64,000 nucleotides of DNA, taken from the NCBI GenBank assembly GCA_917880885.1, contig OU862922.1:25730627-25794626 (forward strand). Reading direction: 5' to 3'. Each line of letters opens with the position of its first letter. The stretch's first letter is position 1. Below, piece by piece: positions 54,765 to 64,000 of the stretch. The notes under the pieces were generated by a model. That model made no database searches, had not been told where the DNA came from, and saw only the letters and a program-made list of their open reading frames with translations. Source of the stretch: Limnephilus marmoratus (Eukaryota > Arthropoda > Insecta > Trichoptera > Limnephilidae). The translations under genes and the position numbers were made by a program.

Positions 54765-54806
54765 TGGACGACCAGGACACACTGAACCCCAGATTCCTGT
54801 TCCTAT
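54765..54806 (+). mobile_element. SINE family B, small fragment
   Basis: GACGACCAGGACACACTGAA and CCCCAGATTCCTG match the body of copies 3 and 7 only. Confidence 0.55.
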
Positions 54807-54839
54807 TACACTTTACATCTTTACACATCTTTAATTAGG

Positions 54840-55294
54840 TAAGTATTAAATTAATAACCTTATATTTTTAATTGGTTACACACTTATATTTCAAAATCTT
54901 TGGTTACACACGAGCCTAAGTGAATTTCACTTCCATGTTAGACGTACTGCGGATAGACGTAGTTAGGGGCAAGCATCGTCAATCTCAATTAAATGCCATT
55001 TAATAGGAGATAAGGGTCTGAAGTTAAGATAAATATCTCACATTAAAAAGTAATGGAAGAATGTTTTGTGGCATTTTCAGCGTAGGCAGTAATCCTCCCA
55101 CTAAACTGTTACCGGCAACTAGCTTATAAGTGTAAGTAAATAAAGAAGGTACCCGCACGAATCACACGAATCACACGATCCACTTTCTGGAGATGGACTT
55201 GAGCGTCGTACGTGACCAGGCAACTGGGAGAAGTTCTAAGGGGAGTTATAGAGTCCCAGTCATTTCTCAGTAAATTCTTAGCTTTACTAACAAC
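54840..55294. other. No gene recognised
   Basis: No identifiable features. Confidence 0.4.
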
Positions 55295-55356
55295 TTTTGT
55301 AAGAAACACGAAACATTCCCGATATCCGAATAACCTGACAATATTTAGAAATTTCC
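55295..55356 (-). mobile_element. SINE family C, fragment
   Basis: AAACACGAAACATTCCCG and ATATCCGAATAACCTGACAA, then TTTCCTAC, match the tail region of the 38.0-kb copy. The head is absent. It abuts a SINE B tail. Confidence 0.65.
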
Positions 55357-55371
55357 TACAATTTTATTTAT

Positions 55372-55489
55372 TTTATATTAGCTCCACAAAGGAGGCCCCG
55401 AGGAAAAAATCATCTGTCGTCTTTGGGGATGCTGGGTTGAGGTGATCTTTTAAGGGAAAGGACGTAGAGGAAGTGATGGGAAGGAACTA
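55372..55489 (-). mobile_element. SINE-like retroposon, family B, copy 8 (tail piece, tandem with next)
   Basis: TATTAGCTCCACAAAGGAGG to GGAAGTGATGGGAAGGAA. The same junction TTTTATTTATTTTTATATTA precedes the next copy, suggesting a partial tandem duplication instead of two insertions. Confidence 0.7.
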
Positions 55490-55511
55490 TTTATACTATT
55501 TTATTTATTTT

Positions 55512-56075
55512 TATATTAGCTCCACAAAGGAGGCACTGAGGAAATAATCATTTGTCATCTTTGGGGATGCTGGGTTGAGGAGGTCTTTTAAGGGAAAGGA
55601 CGCAGAGGAAGTGATGGGAAGGAAAAGGGTATGAGGGGTGGGTGGGAATCTGGGGATCGTGTCCAGGAGTGACGGACGTATGGATCCATCCCTCCCACTG
55701 CGCTGAAAGGTGATGGGTCGAGGCAGTCCGGCTGGAGAGGTCTAGATTAGGTCTCTCCCGATCCGGCCTACCAAGCAGTAGGTGGGCAAATGCTTCCGCC
55801 GCCAAGACCTAGACCAGCCTCACCCCATGAACCCGGGCACTTCTGCTAAGTCACCAAATGTAGCGAACCACTTGAGGCGACCTATGGCAGGGTGTTGGTT
55901 ATCCAATAAATGATTCCCGGGGCGGCGGTACCCATATCCGCCTCCCAAAATACTACAATCACATTCAGCTGAGAATACTGCTTGCGTCGTGATGGAGGAC
56001 TTATCCAGTTGAGGAATTGAAGTCACGTAGCCTAAGTGGAAGCGACGTGCCTACCCAACTCAGCCACTAAACTTA
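55512..56075 (-). mobile_element. SINE family B, full-length copy with tRNA-like head
   Basis: The body (55,512-55,948) is family B. Upstream in sense direction (minus strand, 56,075 to 55,949) lies a tRNA-like head TTAGTGGCTGAGTTGGGTAG, a decayed B-box GACTTCAATTCC and the core GTCCTCCATCACGACGCAAG. The family C SINE has the same core. Other B copies start just after this head at TTTGGGAGGCGG, so they appear 5'-truncated. This copy shows that family B is a tRNA-headed SINE of ~560 bp. Confidence 0.75.
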
Positions 56076-56079
56076 TTAA

Positions 56080-56222
56080 CTAACCATCACACCGTTAACC
56101 TCAGAGGCGACATTGTATGGGCACACACTTTCATTTCACTCACATTCATATCTCGTCTCATGCATCCTCACCTAACTTTTGTAGTTGCCCTACTCTTATA
56201 TAGGTTTCTCGGGCGTTCTCGA
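56080..56222 (-). mobile_element. RTE-like LINE 3' tail, minus-strand fragment
   Basis: TTAACTAACCATCACACCGT, GCACACACTTTCATTTCAC, CATATCTCGTCTCATGCATC and TTTCTCGGGCGTTCTCGAC are the complement of the 47.9-kb tail, with more divergence. Confidence 0.62.
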
Positions 56223-56503
56223 CTTTTTTACGGCTTAAAAAAGCAAAAAAGGTTTTAAATACTGCGCAAAGTCAAATGGAGCAATTACAGCTCATTTTGA
56301 AATTAAATTACGTAATTGAAGTAATAAAAAGTTTGACTATGAGTAAATGTTTTAACATTTATCATAATGGCGTACATCGCGAACGAAAATCATTGCTAAG
56401 TGGATTTGAGTAATTTTTATACCAACACTGCAAATGCAAATAAAGATTTTTTTTTTACTTTGAGACTTTGATAAAATCTACATAAAACTTCAAATCGCCT
56501 TAA

Positions 56504-57236
56504 GAACGTTTAACCAGCCAGCGGACGAAAATCCACATTTCGTCGAAAGTTGTTCTTACAATCGTGCAGGGCGGTTACAATAAGAAAGATTAATTATTCT
56601 CCGTACCAGCTTTTTAAAATTATAACTCAATATGAATTTTATTTCATTCCAAATTTGCTTTAATTTATACCTACATCCAAAAATGCTGAAAGTCGTGAAG
56701 ATAAAAATATTAAAGTAATGTACTTTTCGTAATTATTTTTTGATCATAAGTATTTATCATTTTTCAATAATGTCTAAGTTAAATAATTCAATCAATCAAT
56801 ATGTGTTGCTTTAAAAAAAATCTGAAATGTATTATTTTGTAATTGCGCAAATTAATACACAACCGGACCAATTTTCGTCAAGAAACACATGTACGTATAT
56901 ATCTCTTAATGATTTTATTTAAACTAAAATTAAAATTCTAAAACATGCGATACCCAGATAATGTATTGATTTATTTTACTGCATGATTATATGATTTGAA
57001 ATGGGTGTGGTATAATACAAAATCTTTTTTGAAAATTTAACAAATCTGCCAAAGACCTATGATATAACCTTACTATGCTAAAAATAAACATTTTTTCTCA
57101 AAATTTAAAACACGCGAATGCCAGATAAAACAACAATCTTTCGAAATCCATTTATAATTTTTTGTAGAAAAGAGTTAATACGTCTGAAATCTGATTTAAA
57201 AATGACATATTTCTGGTTTTCTCTGGTAACACCCTC
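56504..57236. mobile_element. TTAA-bounded DNA element, copy 3 (uninterrupted)
   Basis: 733 bp between TTAA at 56,500-56,503 and 57,237-57,240. The ends are GAACGTTTAACCAG and (complement) GAGGGTGTTACCAG. It spans both parts of copy 1 without the LINE insert. No transposase. Confidence 0.75.
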
Positions 57237-57349
57237 TTAAATAATTAATTGATTTACATTATTACCGTACGTTTGTATTTAAACAACAATTGAATGCAAC
57301 GTGTAATTATTTTAAACCGTTCTGTTAGACAATAATATGATTTTATTTT

Positions 57350-57500
57350 ATAGTCACAACTGCACCCAAACCGTCTGGAGCCAGACAGTGAGACCATGGC
57401 ACCTTTAATGGGGAATTAATGGTGGTGAAGTACCGTGTTATTCAGAATATGGTCACCAAAGTATACTAAAGCCATTTCAAGCAATGTGGCGCAAATAAAC
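57350..57500 (-). mobile_element. tRNA-headed SINE, family A, degraded copy 5
   Basis: CCGTCTGGAGCCAGACAGTG, GAGACCATGGCACC and ATTCAGAATATGGTCACCAA match the 3' half of family A. The head is not found. Confidence 0.6.
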
Positions 57501-57589
57501 TATGGGAAAATTATTTCATTTTATTTTTTAAAATGTGAGGTATCAGTTAAGTTAGAAACTATTTTTTTTAAATTAAATGAAGAAAATAT

Positions 57590-57765
57590 TAGCAAAATAT
57601 AATCAAAATTCTGAAAACACAAAAATCAGAAAAAGATAGGTCACATTTGGGACTCGAACCCTGGACCTTCGCGTTGCCAGGGCGCAACTCTCAACTCTCT
57701 CAAGAGTTGCGAAGGTCCTGATGTGACCGTATCTTTTTTGGATTTTTCTGCTTTCAATTGAAGTT
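57590..57765. repeat. SINE family D in foldback form
   Basis: AGAAAAAGATAGGTCACATT and GGGACTCGAACCCTGGACC (tRNA-like T-arm) face GAAGGTCCTGATGTGACCGT and ATCTTTTTTGGATTTTTCTG in inverted orientation, with GCGCAACTCT...AGAGTTGCG at the centre. The two halves look like head-to-head pieces of one SINE. Confidence 0.62.
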
Positions 57766-57769
57766 TTAA

Positions 57770-58855
57770 TTAAATAAAAATAAATACATTTGTTTTAATA
57801 CTCACGCCGGGACTCAAACCTGCGACCTCTGATTTTACATCATAGCACGCATCTCCTTCAAATATTACTTGTTTAATTACTTAACTCAATTAACCCCAAC
57901 TTCCGTTATTTTAATTTTTGCTTTTATTTTTTAAAATGTTCTGAAAAACCTCGGTTTTCAACAAAAATAACGTTTTTAAAAGCACTTTCGCTACGAATTG
58001 TCATAAATATGTCACGAATATAATAGCTTTCAGCTTTTATTCCACAAATACCCTACAAATGCGTGTTAACGTGGTGTTAACAATGGAGCAACCTTTATTG
58101 TAAGCGTGTAGACTGTCTGTAGACCAACATGCGATAGCCAAATAAAGTAATGATTTCAACGAAGGGAAAATATGCAAGCTTTGTTTCTGAAGTTCGTTGG
58201 GTTGATTCAATCAATCAACTTGTGTTGCTGGAAAGCACTACGGCCTGGAAACTAATTGATTTTTTTCATAAACCGTATTAGCATCGCGGTGAGGTAAATC
58301 AGATAATGTGGGGCCATACAAACATCTTCTAAATAATGTACTTAACTTACGCAGAACAGCAAACAAGGTTTAGGTTAATTTCCTTCTATTTTTATGTAAT
58401 TATGGCGAGGTTTTTTTTTATCTAGTTATTAACTTTTTTTTATCTACATGTAGGTACGTTTTTACCCATATTGACTGCGAATCAATGAACTGTAATAAAA
58501 AAATATGAGTTTTCAAAGTGACACAACTATGGGAATAGCTTGGTGAACAGTGGACACTGGGAAAGAATCTGACTTACTTTAATTTTTTACAATATGTTTT
58601 TGTGAGATTCAATATTATGGCATCGAGGGATCACTGCACAAGCTTCCGTAAGAATCGATGTTATGACTCTGGGGGATCACCAAATCGATCATTACACAAG
58701 TTTCCGTAAGAATCGATTTTAAATTTACCGAGATATCACCATAGGAGTTCATACGTACTTGTACGGGTTCAATAGACCTTGGAGTTATTTTTCCAAAATG
58801 TCATGTGTAGGCAATATTGGCACAAATTGTCAGATTTTTCTTCTTTCGTATGGTG
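57770..58855. other. No gene recognised
   Basis: Includes a two-unit repeat with CACAAG-TTCCGTAAGAATCG, period 58 (58,638 and 58,696). Otherwise nothing identified. Confidence 0.45.
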
Positions 58856-58860
58856 GGGGG

Positions 58861-59245
58861 TCAGAGGGAGACATCTAGGTCTGCGAGCCAGTCTAGGACC
58901 TCAGGCATCGCCCTGCGGACCTCATCAATCCCGCGGGGGAATGAATGAAGCGGGCATTTGTTGACCACATGTTCGATGGTCTGCACCGCACCGCATTCAC
59001 ACATCGCCGACTCTTCAAGGCTCCATCTATACATCATGTGAGCACAACGGCTATGGGAGCGTCTTATCCTATTGATGCGAAAGTTTGCGAGTCAATGAGA
59101 ACCCAGGCTGTCTCTCAGTGGCGTCTTGAACGAGATGGGCATTTTTCACGTTGGCCGACTGTCATTCAAGCTTCCAACTATCTTCTGGGGTGAGAGGTGA
59201 TCGGAGGAGTCTTTTTCCTTCTATCCAGAAGGTTTTTCGAGACTT
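58861..59245 (-). pseudogene. Non-LTR retrotransposon C-terminus (CCHC-like), minus strand
   Basis: Codons RINRIRRSHSRCAHMMYRW, SAMCECGAVQTIEHVVNKC (CXCX8HX4C-type finger) and RRAMPEVLDWLADLDVSL end at a TGA (58,861-58,863). The pattern of finger plus terminal WLxDLDVxL is that of many arthropod LINE proteins. Frame changes occur upstream of ~59,090. RT is not present. Confidence 0.82.
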
Positions 59246-59577
59246 CAAGCGGCATGCCGGGTGAGAAACGACATCATCGTGCAAAGGTGTTGCGCTTTTT
59301 TGCAGCGCCTTCTTGTATTCCCTCAGACATAGCATAGGCACATGGAAAGTAAGTAGACGGAGATTTATGTAGTTGCGTCAACATATTATAATTAACTACT
59401 TTTACTCCGTTTTTTTGATAAAACAATTGTTCCTGCAAAATGTGTTTTTTACTCCACCTTTGCATTTGCTAAAAAATTAAACTAAAAATGGAAATGGACA
59501 GAAAATGGTGACAATATTGTTAATATATCAAAATTATAAGTCTGAAACAATGTCTGTTAAATATCAGGTTATTTATG

Positions 59578-59646
59578 TTTGTCCTGCTTCCAGTAAGGCG
59601 TTCAATATAGTTAATCATGAGTTATTGCTAAATAAATTAGGTATAT
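59578..59646 (+). pseudogene. Tiny RT motif-A fossil
   Basis: SSKAFNIVNHELLLNKLGIL matches the FSKAFDxVNHELLLxKL block of LINE reverse transcriptases (catalytic Asp replaced by Asn). No similarity beyond ~23 codons. Confidence 0.6.
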
Positions 59647-60013
59647 TGCCGTGGTAAGCAAAATACAGTGTCTTCCTAGAGAGTTTCAATTTCTCAATTT
59701 TTTGTTTTTATGAAATGTTCATAAATTCAAGAAGCCTATTATTAGATGTTATACATCTAATAACATAAAATGCAATAAACCAATGAAAAAAAAGTGTACA
59801 TTTAAAAAAAAACTTTTTAACTTCTTTTGTAAATTTAATGTAAATCGTGTTAATTATTTCATGCAAGTATTTTTTTTAAATTATTGGTCAGGAGTTTCGA
59901 CGTTCCAGGCCAACATCAAAATTAATTTAAAAAATTGTGTGTCATCTTTGAATTTGCTGTACGCAGGGTCTTTTTAGGTAAAGGAAGGAGAGAAAATTCT
60001 GGAAAGGTTTTTT

Positions 60014-60372
60014 TATGAGAATACCTCACAAGAGTCTCAGCTGCTCCCTTCTGAAGCCAGTGAGACTATGGCATCCCCAATTTAGGTATGTTGTAAGGCT
60101 GAAGGTGAGAGGAATGAGATGGGAAAGAGGAAGGTGTGGAAGTACCTGAATATTCAGATCTGGTCACCAAACACGGCTAACGTCATTTTAAGCAACGTTT
60201 CAATTCTGAATGGTGGTCTTACACCGGAGCGATACTGAGAGTATCTTCCACTCTGGAACGTGCCGAAAATCTAGTATATATTATTTTTAATTAATTAATT
60301 GTGCGCCGGGATTCGATCCTGCGACCTTCGGATTGCGAGTCGGGAGCCTTACCGCTAGATCATGCCGGCCGT
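60014..60372 (-). mobile_element. tRNA-headed SINE, family A, copy 6
   Basis: Minus-strand head GCCGGCATGATCTAGCGGTA with GGTCGCAGGATCGAATCC (B-box) at 60,300-60,370. The body runs to AATACCTCACAAGAGTCTCA at 60,014. Complete copy. Confidence 0.82.
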
Positions 60373-60387
60373 CGGTAACGGTAAAGG

Positions 60388-60528
60388 GCCGGCCAGGTAA
60401 AAGGTATAAGGGGTGGGTAGGAATCTGGGGATCAATGTTTCCAGGACTGACAGACGTGTAAATCCTCCCACTGCGGTACAAGGGTCGAGAGAATCCTGCT
60501 GGAGAGGTAAAAGTCAATCTCTTCTCTA
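60388..60528 (-). mobile_element. SINE family B fragment, cut by a Helitron
   Basis: GGGGTGGGTAGGAATCTGGG, ACTGACAGACGTGTAAATCC and CCTGCTGGAGAGGTAAAAG match the body. It ends where the Helitron-like element starts. Confidence 0.7.
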
Positions 60529-61182
60529 TCTCTACATATTATAAATTAAAGTCCTCCAACGCGTCTGTCTTTTGTTAGCGATAAACTCAAAAAATAATGA
60601 ACGGATTTTCATGCGGTTTTCACCACTAGATAGAGTGTTTCATGAGGAAGGTTTAAGCATATCATTTGTCAAGGTTTTACGTAAATTGGTTGAATTATAA
60701 ATTAAAGTCCTCCAACGCGTCTGTCTGTCTGTCTGACTCTCTGCTCGTGATAAACTAAAAAAACGGATTTTCGCGCGGTTTTCTCCAATAGATATGGATA
60801 TTCATGAGGAAGGTTTATGTGTTTATTTTGTCAAGGTTATACATTAATTGGTTTTGAATTATAAATTAAAGACCTCCGACGCTTCTGTTTGTCCGTCCGC
60901 GATATACTCAAAAACTAATAATTTTAACTTTAATTTTCATACGGGTCTTACCAATAGACAGAGTGATTCATGAGGAAAGTTTAAGTACATAATTTGTCAA
61001 GGTTTTTTTACACAAATTGGTTGAAACATATAATATACAAAGGGAGCGGGCTGGCAAGCAGGCGGTGTGGATTTGATTTGTATGCAAATTAACAGGTGGC
61101 GTTGATTATAAAGGTTGGGTAACCAACCAGCAGATGGCGTTGCCTTTTGTTAGCCACAGCAATGCGTAGCTGGATCAGCTAG
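60529..61182 (+). mobile_element. Helitron-like non-autonomous element, copy 2
   Basis: Starts TCTCTACATATTATAAATTA after an A and ends AGCTGGATCAG then CTAG before T. Three ~150-bp internal repeats each begin ATTATAAATTAAAG(T/A)CCTCC and end TTTGTCAAGGTT. GGCAAGCAGGCGGTGTGGAT near the 3' end is shared with the 33.1-kb copy. No Rep/helicase. Confidence 0.8.
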
Positions 61183-61184
61183 TA

Positions 61185-62019
61185 TAATAATAAAATTAAA
61201 AACTGAAAAAAATATATTTATTTAAAAAATAATTACTTTTCTTTGGTATATTAGTTCTTCATTTGTGAAAGGTATTTCCACACAACAGAACTTGAATATG
61301 TAAATTTGGATCAAAAACAAGTTTCGCGAGTCGCTATAATAAATAATAAAATATTAATTTGAATTTTATTGAACATTCTGAACACGCATGGAAAAATAAT
61401 AACTCACTTATTTCTGATCTCGACGTTTTATACGAAAAAGAGAAAAATTATTGTTAAAACTGTACTCGTAGAGATAATTGTCACAATATCTAATAATCTA
61501 TGATAAAACTATAATTCACTCCAATTTCGTGCAAAAACGAAACCGACGGAAAAAGCGCTAAAAAAATAAGAGTATTGCTGTCTCATCGTTTAATTTTACC
61601 AGCGGACTTTTTCACGACCGGGCATTCTGGAAAAGCACAACGATTAGAAATAAGTTTATTTTCATTCTGAATTCCAAAAGCATAGTGACACTTTTTGTGA
61701 TGGAAATATCGTCCAATCTTTTGGTGTCTGAATCAGTGGCGTGGATTTAAAATGTGATTTGACAGGACACTTCATACTGTGCAAATAATCGAGTTTTTTA
61801 TAAGTCAGGTACGCCTCATACTTCATACATACTTCTGGTAACGTTATGTTATCATGAATAAAAACAAGCTTATGAGTCTGAGTGGTTAAGTCCTCCATTA
61901 TAAGATTGCATAAATAAACGTCTACACAAATCCGATAAACTGCGACACCGTGCACAGTACATGAATGTCGCAGGAATTGCAAGACGGGTAAAAAGATAAT
62001 TATGTTTAGTTTTTATTTA
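61185..62019. other. No gene recognised
   Basis: A 106-codon minus-strand frame (61,982-61,662) has no recognised motif and is of a length expected by chance in AT-rich DNA. Confidence 0.4.
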
Positions 62020-62270
62020 ATGAGTAAAATCTCATATTGTAATATTTAGTTAATGAAGACAATATTAGCGAAACTCAATCGAAAATCTGAAACAGAAAAT
62101 ACAGAAAAAGATACGATCACATCTAGGAATCGAATCGAATCTGCCTTGCCCTCAAATCGAATAGAATTTGACTTGCCGGGGCCGTCCGAGTTCTGCTTAG
62201 TAGATGTGACCGTATCTTTTACCGATTTTTCTGTTTCAGATTTTCGAAATTTAAAAAAAAGTTTTTTTTC
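62020..62270. repeat. SINE family D in foldback form, second copy
   Basis: GAAACTCAATCGAAAATCTG, CAGAAAAAGATACGATCACA on the left and GATGTGACCGTATCTTTTAC, TTTTTCTGTTTCAGATTTTC on the right pair. The centre has two diverged tRNA-like halves (AATCGAATCGAATC; CTTGCCGGGGCC). Confidence 0.65.
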
Positions 62271-62280
62271 AGGCAATTTA

Positions 62281-62499
62281 AGGTGAGCGTCCATCTGTCC
62301 GCGCCGGCCGCACGCACGCACGGCACGCAACGGTATTTTCTATATCTTTATATGAATTAGTACGGCACTGCGTCCACTATCGGCAAATACCGGCGGTCGG
62401 TACAGGCAACGGATTTTTCTATATAAAGATAGAGAAAAATCCGTTGCGTGCCGTGCGTGCTTTGCGGCCGGCGCGGCGCGGACAGATGGACGCTCACCT
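62281..62499. mobile_element. PIF/Harbinger-type MITE, 219 bp
   Basis: Inverted repeats of ~50 bp (AGGTGAGCGTCCATCTGTCC, then GGCCGCA and GCACGGCACGCAACGG) are flanked by TTA on both sides (62,278-62,280 and 62,500-62,502). The 3-bp TTA duplication and GC-rich ends suit PIF/Harbinger. A second hairpin (GGATTTTTCTATATAAAGAT...) lies inside. No coding sequence. Confidence 0.9.
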
Positions 62500-62504
62500 T
62501 TAAA

Positions 62505-64000
62505 CACCTATTTTGTTTTATATTTGTATTTTGTTTTAGTTTAAAACAAACCTGTCACTTCCATTAGAATAGCTAATTATTGTAATAATTTCACAATGAG
62601 TTCTTTTGTAGTAAAATATCGATATATTTTTTTCTACAATAAAACATCGCAAATTACACCGTTTCAAAAACTACCCAAAATGAGCATTAAAAAAATAATA
62701 CAAATGAAGCATTCATTGAAATTTGTTAATGATCTATCTTGGTTAGCGTTTTTCTCAAATATTTTTTTATTTATTATTTACAATTTTTAATATTTACTTA
62801 CTTTTATATAATTGAGCATCCCTCACCAAGTACTAGAGCCTTGTTCTTTTACGGTGAGGAAATGGTATTTTAATTTTCCTTTATAACACTAAATTTATTT
62901 TCCGTTAACTGGAAAAAAATTGCCAGTTACCACGGTATAATTTTTACAGTAATACAAGTTGAAGATGGTAATATAAAGATAATCCAAAAGGTCACCTTAA
63001 AAAAATTGTCTAGTGTACCGAGCAAAGGTGTTTTATTTTGGGCAGTGATCAACAGCAGGACTTTTCACGGTTGCTTAAAGAAAGTAGAATCTTAGAATAT
63101 GGAATTTTGCTTACAGTGCTTTTTGTGGTATTCGAAAAACTGGACGATTTTTATGAAAGTGCCAATATTTCGAAAACCGACGACTTTTTACTAAGGTCAT
63201 GTTTTGATAATCTGATTCGTCATGAGTTTGCCTATCAACCCTCTAAAGGAAAATTTTGACCTTCAATCTGAATCTCGATCGGAATATAACAAAATAGTAT
63301 AAAAATGCATGTAGTGTCTGTTAATTATAATGATTAATACTACTTAAAATGTTTTGGGAAACTTTCAAACGAGTTCGGGGTACGTTGTGATTTATTTATA
63401 GATATCCTTACTCTAGTAACTGACCTCATCTGTGGTATAAAAATTTCTTATAACTATTTCCATATATGAAGTTGGTCCACAAAACTTCGTAAAAATAACT
63501 ATACAAACGACACCTACTGAAGAATGTTGAAACCACATAACTAACCCATACACTACCGATAAATACAACCAATTAAATACAGTCAAAGAACCTTAGAATA
63601 CAATGTCCCTAAAATTCAGTACATGTTATCATAGTCAATAAAAATTTGAGAACTAATTTTCAGAATGAGATGCATGCTGAAAATGGCGTTCAGAATACTA
63701 ATAAATTGTATATAGAGTGCTATTTTATTGTTATTGATTGGTTTGTTTGAAAAGATTTCGCCTTGGTGAACAAAATATATTACACGTTCAAAGCCACATT
63801 CAACAAACGAAATCGAACACAACTTTTAGACCAAGAAACTTTGCACATTGCGTCACAAACTTTATAATGGAATTCTACTCTCCTTAAAAAAACTTTGGCA
63901 CACACATAAATTTAAACGATCACAATAGATAGATAGCTCAGGCCGATCTGAAATAGAAACACAATATACCACTATCATACAAAACACAAACAGTAAAAAA
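62505..64000. other. No gene recognised
   Basis: AT-rich. Frames of 64-73 codons (62,596-62,790; 63,038-63,259; 63,616-63,822) show no family resemblance. Confidence 0.45.

Noticed and set aside
61662..61982. 106-codon minus-strand frame as a host exon
   Set aside because: Same reason: no motif, and a length within random expectation.
63038..63259. 73-codon frame with a hydrophobic stretch as a small membrane protein
   Set aside because: Short hydrophobic runs are common in AT-rich translated DNA, and nothing else supports it.

Overview
This window looks like a gene-poor, AT-rich stretch of an insect (or at least arthropod) nuclear chromosome. Nearly everything that can be recognised is mobile DNA or its debris. 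The evidence is a degenerate CCTAA/TTAGG array (the arthropod telomere pentamer), an R4/Dong-type non-LTR retrotransposon sitting in a TAA-rich microsatellite, a BEL/Pao LTR element, Penelope-like (PLE) tails, Helitron-like elements, mariner, hAT, TTAA-type and Harbinger-type DNA elements, and several tRNA-headed SINE families. I see no complete host gene, no rRNA and no convincing functional tRNA gene, and I cannot name the species.

Layout. 0-4 kb: a SINE inside a repeat that recurs at 47 kb, then a 982-bp internally deleted mariner flanked by TA. 4.6-10 kb: two head-to-tail Dong-like copies plus a third 3' tail inside a TAA-like microsatellite, closed by a perfect 22-bp inverted repeat. 10-13.2 kb: remnants of non-LTR elements, an interstitial CCTAA array and a TTAA-bounded element with a LINE tail nested in it. 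13.3-23 kb: SINEs, a dimeric foldback, a 1033-bp hAT element with an 8-bp target duplication, a decayed reverse transcriptase and foldback repeats. 23.3-29.2 kb: a repeat carrying both a TTAA-type MITE and a 5.3-kb BEL/Pao element. That element has near-identical LTRs, but the catalytic core of RT and the integrase are gone and a 7-bp minisatellite is present. 29.3-33.4 kb: a second TTAA element, SINEs, a foldback element with a PLE hairpin inside it, and a Helitron. 33.4-37.1 kb: mostly unique sequence. 37-42.5 kb: an RTE-like tail split by a SINE, a PLE GIY-YIG region split by a ~980-bp insert, a CR1/Jockey-type fragment, and a SINE split by a hAT MITE. 44.6 kb: an inverted copy of the 23-kb repeat with both insertion sites empty. 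45.5-64 kb: more SINEs, LINE tails, a perfect hairpin, the third TTAA element, a second Helitron and a 219-bp Harbinger-type MITE.

How the parts relate. The window is a layered record of nested insertions, and several paralogous empty sites inside it make the insertion boundaries and order readable. No element appears able to move by itself. The BEL/Pao, Dong, mariner, hAT, Helitron and SINE copies all lack or have lost enzymes, so their spread must have relied on enzymes supplied from elsewhere.

The observations I consider most worth following are four hammerhead-like motifs in PLE tails whose stem II changes while keeping base pairing, the paired empty site at 44.6 kb, the recently inserted but gutted BEL/Pao element, and the modular tRNA-headed SINE families.
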